NCBI RefSeq assembly: GCF_004209775.1
Contig: NZ_CP035914.1
Coordinates: 868,001 to 932,000, forward strand
DNA from: Synechococcus sp. WH 8101
Lineage (GTDB): Bacteria; Cyanobacteriota; Cyanobacteriia; PCC-6307; Cyanobiaceae
Length of the DNA stretch: 64,000 nt
Direction of reading: 5' to 3'
The position numbers and the translations under genes are program-made. Under the pieces are notes generated by a model. That model saw only the letters and a program-made list of their open reading frames with translations. It ran no database searches and was not told the DNA's origin. Below, in pieces: positions 53,646 through 62,358 of the stretch. Numbering within the stretch: position 1 is the first letter of the stretch; each line of letters begins with the position of its first letter.

Positions 53646-54160
53646 CGGCACCCTCTTTGGCGGAGATCGAGCAGCTGGCGGCGTCGCGGGGGCTGTTGCT
53701 GCGCCTTCAGGTGGGGCGCCCTCTGGGTCTCTGGAGTCTGCGCCTGGTGGTGGCCCAGCCGCCGCAGACCCAGGGGCAACCCTTGCTGTTGCTGGGTGAA
53801 TTGAAGGCCTGGGCCTATGGCGCTCCGGCTGGCCTCCAACTCGACACCATGCGGGTGCTGCCGGCCGCTCCTGCCGGCGTGGGGGCGTTGATCTGGGCCG
53901 CCACCTTCGCCTGGGCGTTGGACTCCACCCCCTGCCGCAGCGCTCGGCTGCTGGCGATCCGGGATGACGACCGTCAACATCGCCGCCTGGTGCGCTACTT
54001 CCGCCGGCTGGGGTTTGCGCCCCTGCGTGAAGTGGGAGCGGCGGCCGCTGATCTACCCCTGCGCATGGTGTGGGGTGGGGCTGGGCTGTTGATGCGGGGT
54101 GATTGCAGGGAGGGATTGGCTCGGGCCTGGCGGCTTGCTCAGCGGGCCTCGGCTGCGTGA
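53642..54160 (+). CDS. Conserved hypothetical protein, GNAT-like
   Basis: 172 residues from the ATG at 53642, overlapping the previous stop. The second half '[34 protein letters not shown]' resembles the last helix and strand of GNAT acetyltransferases. The acetyl-CoA loop (Q/RxxGxG/A) is not apparent, so it may be an inactive or divergent member. The 3' end overlaps the convergent lipA gene by 22 bases. It is last in the bioB-trhO-GST transcript. Confidence 0.55.
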   Translation: MTAPSLAEIEQLAASRGLLLRLQVGRPLGLWSLRLVVAQPPQTQGQPLLLLGELKAWAYGAPAGLQLDTMRVLPAAPAGVGALIWAATFAWALDSTPCRSARLLAIRDDDRQHRRLVRYFRRLGFAPLREVGAAAADLPLRMVWGGAGLLMRGDCREGLARAWRLAQRASAA

Positions 54161-55053
54161 TAACTGCTGCGCACCAGCGGCCCTGAGCGCACATCAGCAA
54201 AACCCAGCTCCCGGGCGATGGTGCCCAGCTCTGTGAATTCCTCCGGTGTCCAGTAGCGATCCACCGGCAGGTGGGCCAGCGATGGGCGCAGGTATTGGCC
54301 GAGGGTCAGCCGCTGACAGTCGACGGCGCGCAGATCCCGCAGCGTGGCGATCACCTCATCGCGCGTCTCCCCCAAGCCCAGCATCAGGCCGCTTTTGGTG
54401 GGGATCTGGGGGGCCAGCTCCCGGGCGGCGGACAGGAGCCCGAGGGAGCGGCTGTAGGTCGCGCCCCGGCGCACCTCCCCCTGCAGGCGCTGCACCGTTT
54501 CCAGGTTGTGGTTGAAGCACACCGGATGGGCTGCGAGCACGGTCTGGAGTCGTTGCCGCTGGGCCTGTTCGCCCTCCCTGCACTCCCGGTGACCTCCCCA
54601 GAAATCGGGGGTGAGCACCTCGATCGCGATCAGGGGGTTGCGGGCCCGGATCGCCGCCATGGTGGAGGTGAACAGGCTGGCGCCGTGATCGGCGAGGTCA
54701 TCGCGGGCGACGGCGGTGAGCACCACATAGCGCAGGCCCATGCGTTGCACCGCATCGGCCACCCGTTCCGCTTCGCCTGCATCGAGGGCCATGGGTGCCC
54801 GGCCCTTCTCCACCTGACAGAAGGCGCAACTGCGGGTGCAGATCGATCCCCCCAGCAGGAAGGTGGCGGTTCCGGCTGCATAGCACTCGGCACGGTTCGG
54901 GCAGCGTCCCTCTTCGCAGATTGTGTGCAGGGCGCCCTGCTTCACCACCGCTTGCACTGCCTCCAGCGCGCTGGCATTACCCACGGGCCGGCGCAGCCAG
55001 TGGGGCAAGCGCTCTTTGGGGCGCAGGCTGCTGTAGCGGCTGACTCGGCTCAT
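54139..55053 (-). CDS. lipA: Lipoyl synthase
   Basis: 304 residues. It has both [4Fe-4S] sites of LipA: the auxiliary [13 protein letters not shown] and the radical-SAM [13 protein letters not shown]. '[16 protein letters not shown]', '[27 protein letters not shown]', '[10 protein letters not shown]' and the C-terminal 'RSSYHA' are standard. It inserts two sulfurs into protein-bound octanoyl groups to make lipoate for 2-oxoacid dehydrogenases and glycine cleavage. The start overlaps the recR stop by 4 bases. Cyanobacteria often carry two lipA copies; only one is in this window. Confidence 0.96.
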   Translation of the reverse strand: MSRVSRYSSLRPKERLPHWLRRPVGNASALEAVQAVVKQGALHTICEEGRCPNRAECYAAGTATFLLGGSICTRSCAFCQVEKGRAPMALDAGEAERVADAVQRMGLRYVVLTAVARDDLADHGASLFTSTMAAIRARNPLIAIEVLTPDFWGGHRECREGEQAQRQRLQTVLAAHPVCFNHNLETVQRLQGEVRRGATYSRSLGLLSAARELAPQIPTKSGLMLGLGETRDEVIATLRDLRAVDCQRLTLGQYLRPSLAHLPVDRYWTPEEFTELGTIARELGFADVRSGPLVRSSYHAAEAR

Positions 55054-55652
55054 ACGACGTCTCGGCGACCTTCAAGCGCTCGACTCAGGGTGACATCGTC
55101 GGCGTATTCCAGCTCGCTGCCCACCGGCAGGCCGTAGGCGATCCGGCTCACCCGGGTGAAGGGCCGCAGCAGCCGGGCCAGATAGAGGCTGGTGGTGTCG
55201 CCCTCCACACTCGGGGTGAGCGCCAGGATCACCTCGCCGATGCTCTCCGCTTCCACCCGCTGCACCAGGCTGCTCACCTGCAGCATCTCCGGGCCGATGC
55301 CATCCATCGGCGAGATCAAGCCGCCGAGCACGTGATAGCGACCGCCGTATTCCCGGGTGCGCTCCAGGGCGAGCAGATCACGGGAATCGGCGACGACGCA
55401 GAGCAGGCCACTGGTGCCGCGTTCGGGATTGCAACAGATCTCGCAGGTTGGCTCGGCGCTGAGATGAAAACAGGTCTGGCACTGCCCCACTTGGCGACGG
55501 GCCGCCAGCAGTGCTTCCGCGAAGCTTTGGATCTGCTCCTCCGGTTGGCGCAGCAGATGAAGCGCAAGCCGCTGCGCGGTTCGGGGGCCGATCCCGGGCA
55601 ATCGTTCAAATTGCTCGATCAACCGGGCCAGCGGTCGGGTGAAGCCGCTCAG
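55050..55652 (-). CDS. recR: Recombination mediator protein RecR
   Basis: The protein has the N-terminal helix-hairpin-helix region ([20 protein letters not shown]), zinc finger [21 protein letters not shown] and the Toprim domain ([42 protein letters not shown]). It loads RecA at gaps with RecO/RecF. The conserved N-terminus [11 protein letters not shown] is in frame, but there is no ATG, GTG or TTG before it. The first codon before it that could start is CTG at 55652 (or ATT at 55667/55676). A TTG at 55622 would drop this segment. The start given is therefore tentative. Confidence 0.9.
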   Translation of the reverse strand: MSGFTRPLARLIEQFERLPGIGPRTAQRLALHLLRQPEEQIQSFAEALLAARRQVGQCQTCFHLSAEPTCEICCNPERGTSGLLCVVADSRDLLALERTREYGGRYHVLGGLISPMDGIGPEMLQVSSLVQRVEAESIGEVILALTPSVEGDTTSLYLARLLRPFTRVSRIAYGLPVGSELEYADDVTLSRALEGRRDVV

Positions 55653-55732
55653 GGATCTGCCGCGAATCCCACGAATTTAGGCAGGCTGCCCAGGGGCAGA
55701 ATGGCCTCCAGTTCTGTTTTGGTCTTGGCGTC

Positions 55733-56287
55733 ATGCGCTCGATCCTGCAATCGCCCTGGCGCCTGCTGCTCGCCCTGCTCTGTGTGCTGTCGCTTTCGGC
55801 CTGTGCTGGATCCACCGCCGGTTTGAACTCCTTTCAGAGCCCCGATGGGCGTTATGCCTTTTTGTATCCCACCGGCTGGACCCGGGTGGCTGTAAGCAAC
55901 GGTCCCCAGGTGGTGTTTCACGACCTGATTCACAGCGATGAAACAGTGAGCCTGGTGGTGTCGGATGTGGACGCCAACGATGACCTCACCCAGCTGGGCA
56001 GCGCCGTGGCGGTGGGTGAGCGGCTTCGCCGAGACGTGATCGCTCCCCAGGGCAGTGGCCGCGCTGCCGATCTGGTGGAGGCGACGGAACGGGAGAGTGG
56101 CGGTCATACCTTCTACGACCTCGAATATGCCGTGCACCTTCAAGACCGTGACCGGCACGAACTCGCCACTGTGGTAGTGGATCGCGGCCGCCTCTACACC
56201 CTGGCCACTAGCACCAATGAGGAGCGCTGGCCGAAGGTGAAGGGTCTGTTCGACAAGGTGATCAGCTCCTTCACGCTGCTGATCTGA
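55733..56287 (+). CDS. psbP: CyanoP/PsbP photosystem II lipoprotein
   Basis: 184 residues. The lipoprotein signal LLLALLCVLSLSAC places the lipid-modified Cys at about residue 23. The PsbP domain follows: 'GLNSFQSPDGRYAFLYPTGWTRVAVSNGPQVVFHDLIHSDETVSLVVSDV' and 'YDLEYAVHLQDRDRHELATVVVDRGRLYTLATSTNEERWPKVKGLFDKVISSF'. It is attached to the lumenal face of the thylakoid and assists photosystem II assembly/stability. It is divergent from recR. Confidence 0.93.
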   Translation: MRSILQSPWRLLLALLCVLSLSACAGSTAGLNSFQSPDGRYAFLYPTGWTRVAVSNGPQVVFHDLIHSDETVSLVVSDVDANDDLTQLGSAVAVGERLRRDVIAPQGSGRAADLVEATERESGGHTFYDLEYAVHLQDRDRHELATVVVDRGRLYTLATSTNEERWPKVKGLFDKVISSFTLLI

Positions 56288-56386
56288 TCGATTCCGACCT
56301 GAGCGGTCCTGAGCTCATCGGATCGTGGCCTGGGCCGTTTCAAGCAACTGTCCCCAGCAGCACAGCCATCCCCCTCCCCAGGGGCC

Positions 56387-57721
56387 ATGCTTTGGCCCAT
56401 GACGACGTCCTCCCGGGTTGAGCGCCTGAAAGGTCGCTGGAACGGCCTTTCCGACCACCAGCAGGTGGGAGCTTCCCTGTTGGGCGTGGGCGGCATCTTT
56501 CTGTTCTGGCTGGTGTTCTGGCCCGTACCCACCCAGGTGAAGGGCCAGGGGGTGCTGATCTACCCCAACAACGCCGGCGTGCTCAACGCCCGCGCCACCG
56601 GCCAGGTGCTCGATGTGAACGTGTCGGTGGGCGACAAGGTGCGCAAGGGGCAGGTGTTGATGACCCTTTATCTGCCGGTACTCGAACGGCAGCTGGAGCA
56701 GCAGAAGGGCAACCTGGCCCAGTTGGTGAGGCAGAACAACGAACTCAACCAGCGCGACGCCCTGCGGATCAACACAGCCCAGGTCGCGCTCGACACGACC
56801 CTGGCCAAGTTGGCTGATGATCAGGCCCGTCTCAGCCAGCTCCAGGCCACCTATGGCAGCAAGGTGGAGAACCTCAACTGGCTTTCCAAGCGCGCCGTGG
56901 TGGCGCCGCTCTCCACCGCTGTGGTGTCGGCCGAGCAGGGCCTCACCAGCACGAGCGTGCAACTGGATGACATCAAGATTCAGCGCAAGGAAGCGGTCAC
57001 CAACTTTCAGCAGATCAAGCTGAACATCGAAACCGAACAGCTCAATCGCAATTACCAGATCGATGACCTGAAACGTCAGATCAAGGTCACCGAAGCCCAG
57101 ATTGCTTACGACGGCACGATCACGGCGGAACGCAGCGGCACCGTTCTCGATCTGCAGGTGATCCCAGGGCAAACGATCAAAGCGAAGGATCGTCTGGGCA
57201 CGATCGGCCGCGCCGAAGCCCCACCGCCCGGTGAGAAAAAAGATGGCGGCGACCTGATCGCCGTCGCCTACTTCCCCCCCGCCGATGCCCGCCGCTTGCC
57301 GCTCGGGCTCCCTGTGGAGGTGGTGCCCCTCTGGAATCAGCGCGGTCGCTTCGGGGGGATTGAAGGCACGGTGCGCAGCGTGCTCACCCTGCCGGCCACC
57401 CCGGAAGACATCTCCACCACCGTGGGCAACACCCAGCTGGCTAACGAGCTGGTCAAGGAGGGGCCGGTGATGCGCGCCGAGATCAGTCTCGATCGTGATC
57501 CCCGCTCCGACGACGGCTACCGCTGGACCCTCTCTGGCGGCAGCGGTGTCTTCCCGATTCGCGATGGCTTGACCGTCGACACCTTCGCCTACGTGGAGTG
57601 GCGTTCGCCGATCACCTACATCTTGCCCGGGCTGCGCTCGCTCACCGGCGGCTATCGCTCCCTGCGGATCGATCGCCTCTGGAACCTGCCCTTCCTGCGC
57701 CAGCCCGGTACCCCTCGCTAG
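56387..57721 (+). CDS. HlyD-family membrane fusion protein (NHLM bacteriocin-type adaptor by resemblance)
   Basis: 444 residues; the ATG at 56399 is an equally possible start. One TM helix (about 33-50) is followed by a periplasmic adaptor. The first lipoyl half is 'ATGQVLDVNVSVGDKVRKGQVLMTLYLPVLERQLEQQ'. Then comes a long coiled coil to about residue 235, and the second lipoyl half 'TAERSGTVLDLQVIPGQTIKAKDRLGTIG'. Layout and stretches recall NHLM secretion proteins (TIGR03794 group), but no peptidase-ABC exporter is adjacent. It joins an inner-membrane pump to TolC. A small membrane gene follows 13 bases later, and a TolC gene converges on it. Confidence 0.8.
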   Translation: MLWPMTTSSRVERLKGRWNGLSDHQQVGASLLGVGGIFLFWLVFWPVPTQVKGQGVLIYPNNAGVLNARATGQVLDVNVSVGDKVRKGQVLMTLYLPVLERQLEQQKGNLAQLVRQNNELNQRDALRINTAQVALDTTLAKLADDQARLSQLQATYGSKVENLNWLSKRAVVAPLSTAVVSAEQGLTSTSVQLDDIKIQRKEAVTNFQQIKLNIETEQLNRNYQIDDLKRQIKVTEAQIAYDGTITAERSGTVLDLQVIPGQTIKAKDRLGTIGRAEAPPPGEKKDGGDLIAVAYFPPADARRLPLGLPVEVVPLWNQRGRFGGIEGTVRSVLTLPATPEDISTTVGNTQLANELVKEGPVMRAEISLDRDPRSDDGYRWTLSGGSGVFPIRDGLTVDTFAYVEWRSPITYILPGLRSLTGGYRSLRIDRLWNLPFLRQPGTPR

Positions 57722-57734
57722 CTCGCCAGTCCCG

Positions 57735-57905
57735 ATGTCTCTTCGTCCTTTGCTGCGTCAGGAACTGCCCTGGTTGATCGCCGAGGTGGTGCTGTTGATT
57801 GTGCTTATGAATGCCAATCCGCCCGAGCTGTGGTTCTGGTTGGTGGTGTTCCTGGTGGTGTTTGGCTACCGGATCGAACGGTGGTGGTCGTCAAGGGCGC
57901 TCTGA
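57735..57905 (+). CDS. 56-residue two-TM small membrane protein
   Basis: Short ORF from the ATG at 57735 to the TGA at 57903-57905. It begins MSLRPLLRQELPWLIAEVVL and ends RIERWWSSRAL. There are two hydrophobic helices (about 13-26 and 32-46) with a short loop NANPPE and a basic-aromatic C-terminus. It is 13 bases after the HlyD-type gene on the same strand and overlaps the convergent tolC-type gene by 15 bases. The size, topology and position resemble the small AaeX/DUF1656 subunits that accompany FUSC pumps, but no sequence match is claimed. Confidence 0.6.
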   Translation: MSLRPLLRQELPWLIAEVVLLIVLMNANPPELWFWLVVFLVVFGYRIERWWSSRAL

Positions 57906-59735
57906 GCGGTTGAGCGTGAGTTGGGTGGGAACCGCTACCGAGGGGTCACTGGGCATGGGCAGCAGTTCGCGCAGCAAGCGGGCGTAGGTGGTGTTCACAT
58001 CCACGGTGGCGAAGAGGCGGCGCACCAGGGAATTCACCAGTCGCTCCTGGGTCACCGAGAGATCGATTTCATTGGCCAGACCGGTCTGATAGCGCAGCTT
58101 CGTGTCGCGGAAGGCCTCCTTGCTCGCCCCCACGGCCCGTCGAGCCGACACGAGCTTGGCGAGGCTGGCTTCATGGTTGAGGAAGGCCTGCTCCAGGCGT
58201 AGACGGATGTCGTTGCGGGTGCTGGCGTAGCGCTGCGCTTCCGCCCGTTCCTTCAGCGCCAGGGCTTTGACGCTGTTGGCGGTGGTGCCGGCATCGAAGA
58301 TCAGCCAGTTGAAGGCCAGACCCACCGACCACTCGTAACCGCTCACCTGCTCCAGTGGAAGGAAGGTGGCACCGCAACAGCCACCGCCGATGACCGAGAA
58401 ATTGAACAATCGCTCCACCGACCCCAGACCACCGGCAGCGGCGAACAGGCTCAGCTTGGGCAGCAGCTGGGCGGCGGTGGCGTCCTGGCGCAGGGCGAGG
58501 GCGCGGCGGGTGGCGAGGATCGCTTCCAGTTCGGGGTTGTTGTCGTAAGCCGCCAGCAGGGTCTGCTCCAGATTGAGGGGCCAGGCCGGTTGCAGGCTGA
58601 TCGGATCGGCGGCGCTGGGGGTGACCGAGGCCGGCAGGTTGAGCACGGTCCAGAGGCGGCGGCGGGCGACGGCACGGTCGGCCAGGGCCTGAATCAGATC
58701 CTCCTGATCAGCCGACAGCACGGCGCTGCGACGCAGCAGGTCGACCCTGGGCACCAGGCCGGCCCGCTTGAGGTCGAGCACGTCTTCGAGCACCACCAGA
58801 TCGGTGCGCACCACCGCATCGCGGATGCGCACCAGCTGCTCGCTGCGCTGCAGGTCGTAGTAGGCCTCGCTCACCGCCAGCTGCAGGGCGCGCAGGTCGT
58901 TGGCGTAGGTCTTCTCCTGCTGTTCGAGCACGGCCTGGGCAGCCCGCACCCGCGGCGTCCGGGCGAAGTCGATCACCGCGTAGTTCAGTTGCAGGCCCGC
59001 ATCGGCCGACACACCGTTGGCGACGGCTCCCAGGCCTCCTCCGGCTGGCACGTAGAACGGCCCGGCGGAATCGCCGCTGACTGATGTGCCGTTTTTGGTG
59101 AGGGCGAAATTCGGCATCTGCCCCTGGGTCGCAAAGGGGGGCCCAAAGCCGTAGGTGTTGTTGCCGTAGGGGGAGTAGGTGGTGGTGCCACTCTGGAAGC
59201 CCTCGACGTTGCCGAACACGCTGATCGTGGGCCAGTAGCTGCCGGCCGCGGCGGCCACGGTGGCGGCCTGGGCGGCGATCTGATCCCGCTGCACCTGCAG
59301 GTTCGGGTTGTTCTGGAAGGCGATCGCGATCGCGTCCTTCAGGCTCACCGCCTTGATCTGGTTGGCGGGGGTGCCTGCGTTCGGCAGGCTCAAGGGCGCA
59401 TCTGGACGAGCCTCCTCGGGGCTGAGGGGACCGGAAGGCGGTTGGTTGGCATCGAGCAGGTTGGCGGGTACCTCGGGGGCGGCCAGATCGTCGCTGCTGT
59501 CAAGGCCTGGCGCCGGACCCAGCATCGAATCGAGCGCCTCCATCTGGCGGTTGAGCTGATTCCAGCTTTCTTCCAGCTGGCGGGTGCCGCCGCCGGTGTT
59601 GAGGGGGGGCACCGCGGTGGCGCGGGGTTGCACCGGCTGTGCGCCAGCGGGAGAGAGCGCTGTCAGCAGAGTGAGCAGCGGCGTGAGACGGGAACAGCGG
59701 CGGAGAATCAGGAGCACAAGTCCGGCGCTGGTCAT
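57891..59735 (-). CDS. TolC-family outer-membrane efflux protein
   Basis: 614 residues. An N-terminal signal region is followed by a Pro-rich, non-conserved stretch to about residue 125. Then come two TolC repeats rich in heptads: 'LKDAIAIAFQNNPNLQVQRDQIAAQAATVAAAAGSYWPTISVFG' and 'LEQTLLAAYDNNPELEAILATRRALALRQDATAAQLLPKLSLFA'. It ends with 'YQTGLANEIDLSVTQERLVNSLVRRLFATVDVNTTYARLLREL'. It forms the trimeric outer-membrane exit duct. It is downstream of two FUSC genes (ATGA overlap with the first), and the HlyD-type adaptor gene converges on it. Confidence 0.9.
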   Translation of the reverse strand: MTSAGLVLLILRRCSRLTPLLTLLTALSPAGAQPVQPRATAVPPLNTGGGTRQLEESWNQLNRQMEALDSMLGPAPGLDSSDDLAAPEVPANLLDANQPPSGPLSPEEARPDAPLSLPNAGTPANQIKAVSLKDAIAIAFQNNPNLQVQRDQIAAQAATVAAAAGSYWPTISVFGNVEGFQSGTTTYSPYGNNTYGFGPPFATQGQMPNFALTKNGTSVSGDSAGPFYVPAGGGLGAVANGVSADAGLQLNYAVIDFARTPRVRAAQAVLEQQEKTYANDLRALQLAVSEAYYDLQRSEQLVRIRDAVVRTDLVVLEDVLDLKRAGLVPRVDLLRRSAVLSADQEDLIQALADRAVARRRLWTVLNLPASVTPSAADPISLQPAWPLNLEQTLLAAYDNNPELEAILATRRALALRQDATAAQLLPKLSLFAAAGGLGSVERLFNFSVIGGGCCGATFLPLEQVSGYEWSVGLAFNWLIFDAGTTANSVKALALKERAEAQRYASTRNDIRLRLEQAFLNHEASLAKLVSARRAVGASKEAFRDTKLRYQTGLANEIDLSVTQERLVNSLVRRLFATVDVNTTYARLLRELLPMPSDPSVAVPTQLTLNRSERP

Positions 59736-60901
59736 CGCAATCCGCCTGATCCTGCCGAGCCATCGCTCGCCAGCGCCTGGGCAAGGACAGGTGTTGATCC
59801 GGCCAGGCCTGGGGTGTTGTCTCGGGTGATCATCACCATGTGTCCCAACAGCGATGCCCGCAGCACCATCTGGCGCAACCGTTGGGCGCTCACCTGGGCC
59901 TGGGCTGATTTGGTGGTCTGAAGTACTTGGTGCTCAAGCTCGTTTGCCTCGGTTTGGAGGTCCTGAAAGGCGCTTTTCAGGGCCTCGCAGCGCATGGTTT
60001 GTTGATTGAGAAGTGAGGGGCGCCTGATTTCATCAGCGAGTGTGTTCAGAAGCGTGATTTCCTTTTCCAGCACCCTCACCTCTTGTGTGTGGAGGTGGCG
60101 GACGTCGTCGGGAAAATGAATCGGTGCCGGCAGGCCCCGAAGCCCATCGATTGTGCTGAGCAGCTGGGAGCTGAGGAGATCCAATTGGCTCCAGAGACGA
60201 TGCAGGGGGTGGTTCTCGGGGCTGGCTCCCAGCTCCATCTGGGCCGTCTGGCGCTGTTGGCGGATGGTGTTGATTGTGTTTAGAAGAGTGGTTCTACGGG
60301 TGCGTCGCTCTGTTGTGGAAAGTCGATGGGGCCTCTCCTGCTGGAGTTGGTGGGATTCGAGATTCAGTTCCTCAGCAAGTGAATCAAGGAAGGAAGCCCA
60401 TTGCTGATGCAGCTCTGGGATGGTGCGACTTGGCCAGATCCATCGGGCAGCCCACAGGGAGATGACGATGCCCAGCGAGGTCCAGAACAGGCGTAGCGGT
60501 CCCCAGACGGTTTCTTCGCTGTTGTGAACCAACCAGCCCATGATGATGATGTTGCCCGCCACCTTGTAACCCACCTGCAGGCCAAGCGCTCCGCCCAGGA
60601 GGCGTGTTGCCCCCAGAGCCAGACCCAGGGAGAGAGCGAGTGGGAGTTGCAGGCTGCGCGAGAAGATCACCAGCAGGATCACCCCCATGAGCGACCCAAG
60701 CAGCCGTTGGATGCCCAGCTTCAGCGAACTGCCGTAGGAACTGGAGAGCACGGCTGCCGTGGTCATCGGCAGGTAGTAGCCGAAAGGGATGTCGCTGAGC
60801 AGACCGAAGCCGGCGCTCAGGCCGGTCACCACGGCCAGGCGTAGATCGCTTCGCACCACCCAGGGATTGCGTTGCGTTGTCTTTGGCGTTGGAGCAGCCA
60901 T
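59732..60901 (-). CDS. FUSC/aromatic-acid-exporter-like inner membrane protein 2
   Basis: 389 residues. The N-terminal half is hydrophobic, with about five or six helices (LAVVTGLSAGFGLL, YYLPMTTAAVLSSSYGSSLKLGIQRLLGSLMGVILLVIFS and on to 'LGIVISLWAARWIWPS'). The C-terminal half is a long cytoplasmic helical domain. The pattern matches half-size FUSC-family proteins, which export aromatic acids or hydrophobic compounds with HlyD and TolC partners. It follows another FUSC gene with a 1-base stop/start overlap (TAATG) and precedes tolC (ATGA), so a three-gene efflux operon is likely. Confidence 0.78.
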   Translation of the reverse strand: MAAPTPKTTQRNPWVVRSDLRLAVVTGLSAGFGLLSDIPFGYYLPMTTAAVLSSSYGSSLKLGIQRLLGSLMGVILLVIFSRSLQLPLALSLGLALGATRLLGGALGLQVGYKVAGNIIIMGWLVHNSEETVWGPLRLFWTSLGIVISLWAARWIWPSRTIPELHQQWASFLDSLAEELNLESHQLQQERPHRLSTTERRTRRTTLLNTINTIRQQRQTAQMELGASPENHPLHRLWSQLDLLSSQLLSTIDGLRGLPAPIHFPDDVRHLHTQEVRVLEKEITLLNTLADEIRRPSLLNQQTMRCEALKSAFQDLQTEANELEHQVLQTTKSAQAQVSAQRLRQMVLRASLLGHMVMITRDNTPGLAGSTPVLAQALASDGSAGSGGLR

Positions 60902-61863
60902 TAGGCCATCGCCCGTTCAAGAATTTGTTGGCTCCGAATCAGGCGAGTGAGCCGCGTCACCTGCTCCTCAAGGGCGATCCGTTGGGGCACGCTGAGTTGT
61001 TGCGTGTCGCGGGGAAGCATTAGTGCCTGGAGGTGTAACGGTTGCTGGGGATCTAAATAGCGACCCAGTTCAGGCAACGCGAGCATTCCCTCCTCCGGCC
61101 GCAAGCGCTCCAAGAGGCGCTCCACGAGCAACCAGCGCACCTGCAGGCAGCGCAGCAGGCTCATCCGTTGTGGCCAACGGCGTAGGCGCAAGCGCTGGAT
61201 GTGGCGAGGTCCGAGGCTTTCCTCCACATTGATCAGGCGTTGCAGTTCCAGCAGGCTGCGCGTAATCGCTTCCGAATCAATCGGTTCCGGCGCTGGGCCT
61301 CGGCCCTGGAAGGCGGCGCTGTGGGCCTTCAGGCGGTGATGCAGGATCGCCACCAAGTCATCGCTGAGCTCCTGCATGCGGGCCAGCCGATTCTTCGGCC
61401 AGAACAGGCGACCCATCAGCAGGGCCACAACGATGCCCACCACCGTGTCGACGCTGCGGTTGAAGACGTAGCTCCAGTTCAGCAGGGCGTAGCCCGGAAT
61501 TCCCAGGAACATGATCGTAATCACCGCGGCGGTGGAGAGGCCGCTGCTCCAGCCGAGGCGCCGCAGCAGCGGAATCGAGATCAAGAGGCTCACCAGGATG
61601 CCGATCCAACCGGAGAGGATCGTGTGCACCACAAAGGTCACCAGCCCGCCGGTGACCGTGCCCAGGATGCGACCCCGGGCTGCCCGCAGGGAGTTGTCGT
61701 CCTGGTCGTCGACCACGAAGGTGACGGCGAGCAGGGGGTACCAGAGATAGGTGATGCGCTGAAAATGCTGGGCGATGGCGCAGGTGATCAACACGCTCAG
61801 CCCGAGACGCAGGCTCTGTCGCAGCAGATTGCCGTTCACGCCGAAGCTCACGATCGCTGCCAT
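60901..61863 (-). CDS. FUSC/aromatic-acid-exporter-like inner membrane protein 1
   Basis: 320 residues from the ATG at 61863 (MAAIVSFGVNGNLLRQSLRLGLSVLITCAIAQHF). The frame is open to 62034, but the extension is antisense to the MgtC-like gene. The six-helix N-terminal half contains 'YLWYPLLAVTFVVDDQDDNSLRAARGRILGTVTGGLVTFVV', a conserved FUSC-like loop. The C-terminal half is helical and cytoplasmic (about 150 residues). It is the first gene of the FUSC-FUSC-TolC operon. Two unequal FUSC proteins in tandem suggest a heterodimer. The gene is nearly back-to-back with MgtC (27-base gap). Confidence 0.76.
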   Translation of the reverse strand: MAAIVSFGVNGNLLRQSLRLGLSVLITCAIAQHFQRITYLWYPLLAVTFVVDDQDDNSLRAARGRILGTVTGGLVTFVVHTILSGWIGILVSLLISIPLLRRLGWSSGLSTAAVITIMFLGIPGYALLNWSYVFNRSVDTVVGIVVALLMGRLFWPKNRLARMQELSDDLVAILHHRLKAHSAAFQGRGPAPEPIDSEAITRSLLELQRLINVEESLGPRHIQRLRLRRWPQRMSLLRCLQVRWLLVERLLERLRPEEGMLALPELGRYLDPQQPLHLQALMLPRDTQQLSVPQRIALEEQVTRLTRLIRSQQILERAMA

Positions 61864-61890
61864 TGTGCGGGCACGGCCTCGTTGTCGCCC

Positions 61891-62358
61891 GTGTTGTCGC
61901 CCGATTTCCTCTCCACCGCGCTGTCGCACACCACCGATCTCGACCTCGACGCGCTCTGGCGCATGGGTGCTGCGGTGGCCTGTGGCTCCGCTGTGGGGTT
62001 CAACCGCTTCCGCACCGGTCGCGATCATCCGCATCGCTTACGCGTGCATGTGCTCGTGGGGCTCAGTGCCTGTCTCCTGGTGCTCGCGGCCGGTGATGGG
62101 CTGGATAGCCGTAGTCGGGCGATTCAGGGGGTGGCCACGGGGGTGGGGTTCCTCGGTGCCGGCGAGATTCTTCAGGAACCGCGCTCGCGCAAGCGCGGTG
62201 AGCCGGCCCATGTGCGCGGCCTCACCAGCGCCGCGTCGATTTGGTTCACCGCGGCGTTGGGGGTGACCGTGGCCACGTCCACGCCATCGATTGTGCTCAT
62301 CGCTCTGGTGCTGGCCCTGATCGTGCTCAGCTTTGGGGGTCAGAACAACACCCGGTAG
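61891..62358 (+). CDS. MgtC/SapB-family membrane protein
   Basis: About 155 residues from a GTG at 61891; TTG codons at 61882 and 61894 are alternatives. The signature 'LWRMGAAVACGSAVGFNRFRTGRDHPHRLRVHVLVGLSACLLVLAA' and 'IQGVATGVGFLGAGEIL' followed by 'VRGLTSAASIWFTAALG' is that of the MgtC N-terminal membrane domain (four to five helices). MgtC modulates F-type ATP synthase and magnesium or phosphate homeostasis in bacteria. No soluble C-terminal domain is present. The gene overlaps the convergent LCP gene by 19 bases. Confidence 0.85.
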   Translation: MLSPDFLSTALSHTTDLDLDALWRMGAAVACGSAVGFNRFRTGRDHPHRLRVHVLVGLSACLLVLAAGDGLDSRSRAIQGVATGVGFLGAGEILQEPRSRKRGEPAHVRGLTSAASIWFTAALGVTVATSTPSIVLIALVLALIVLSFGGQNNTR

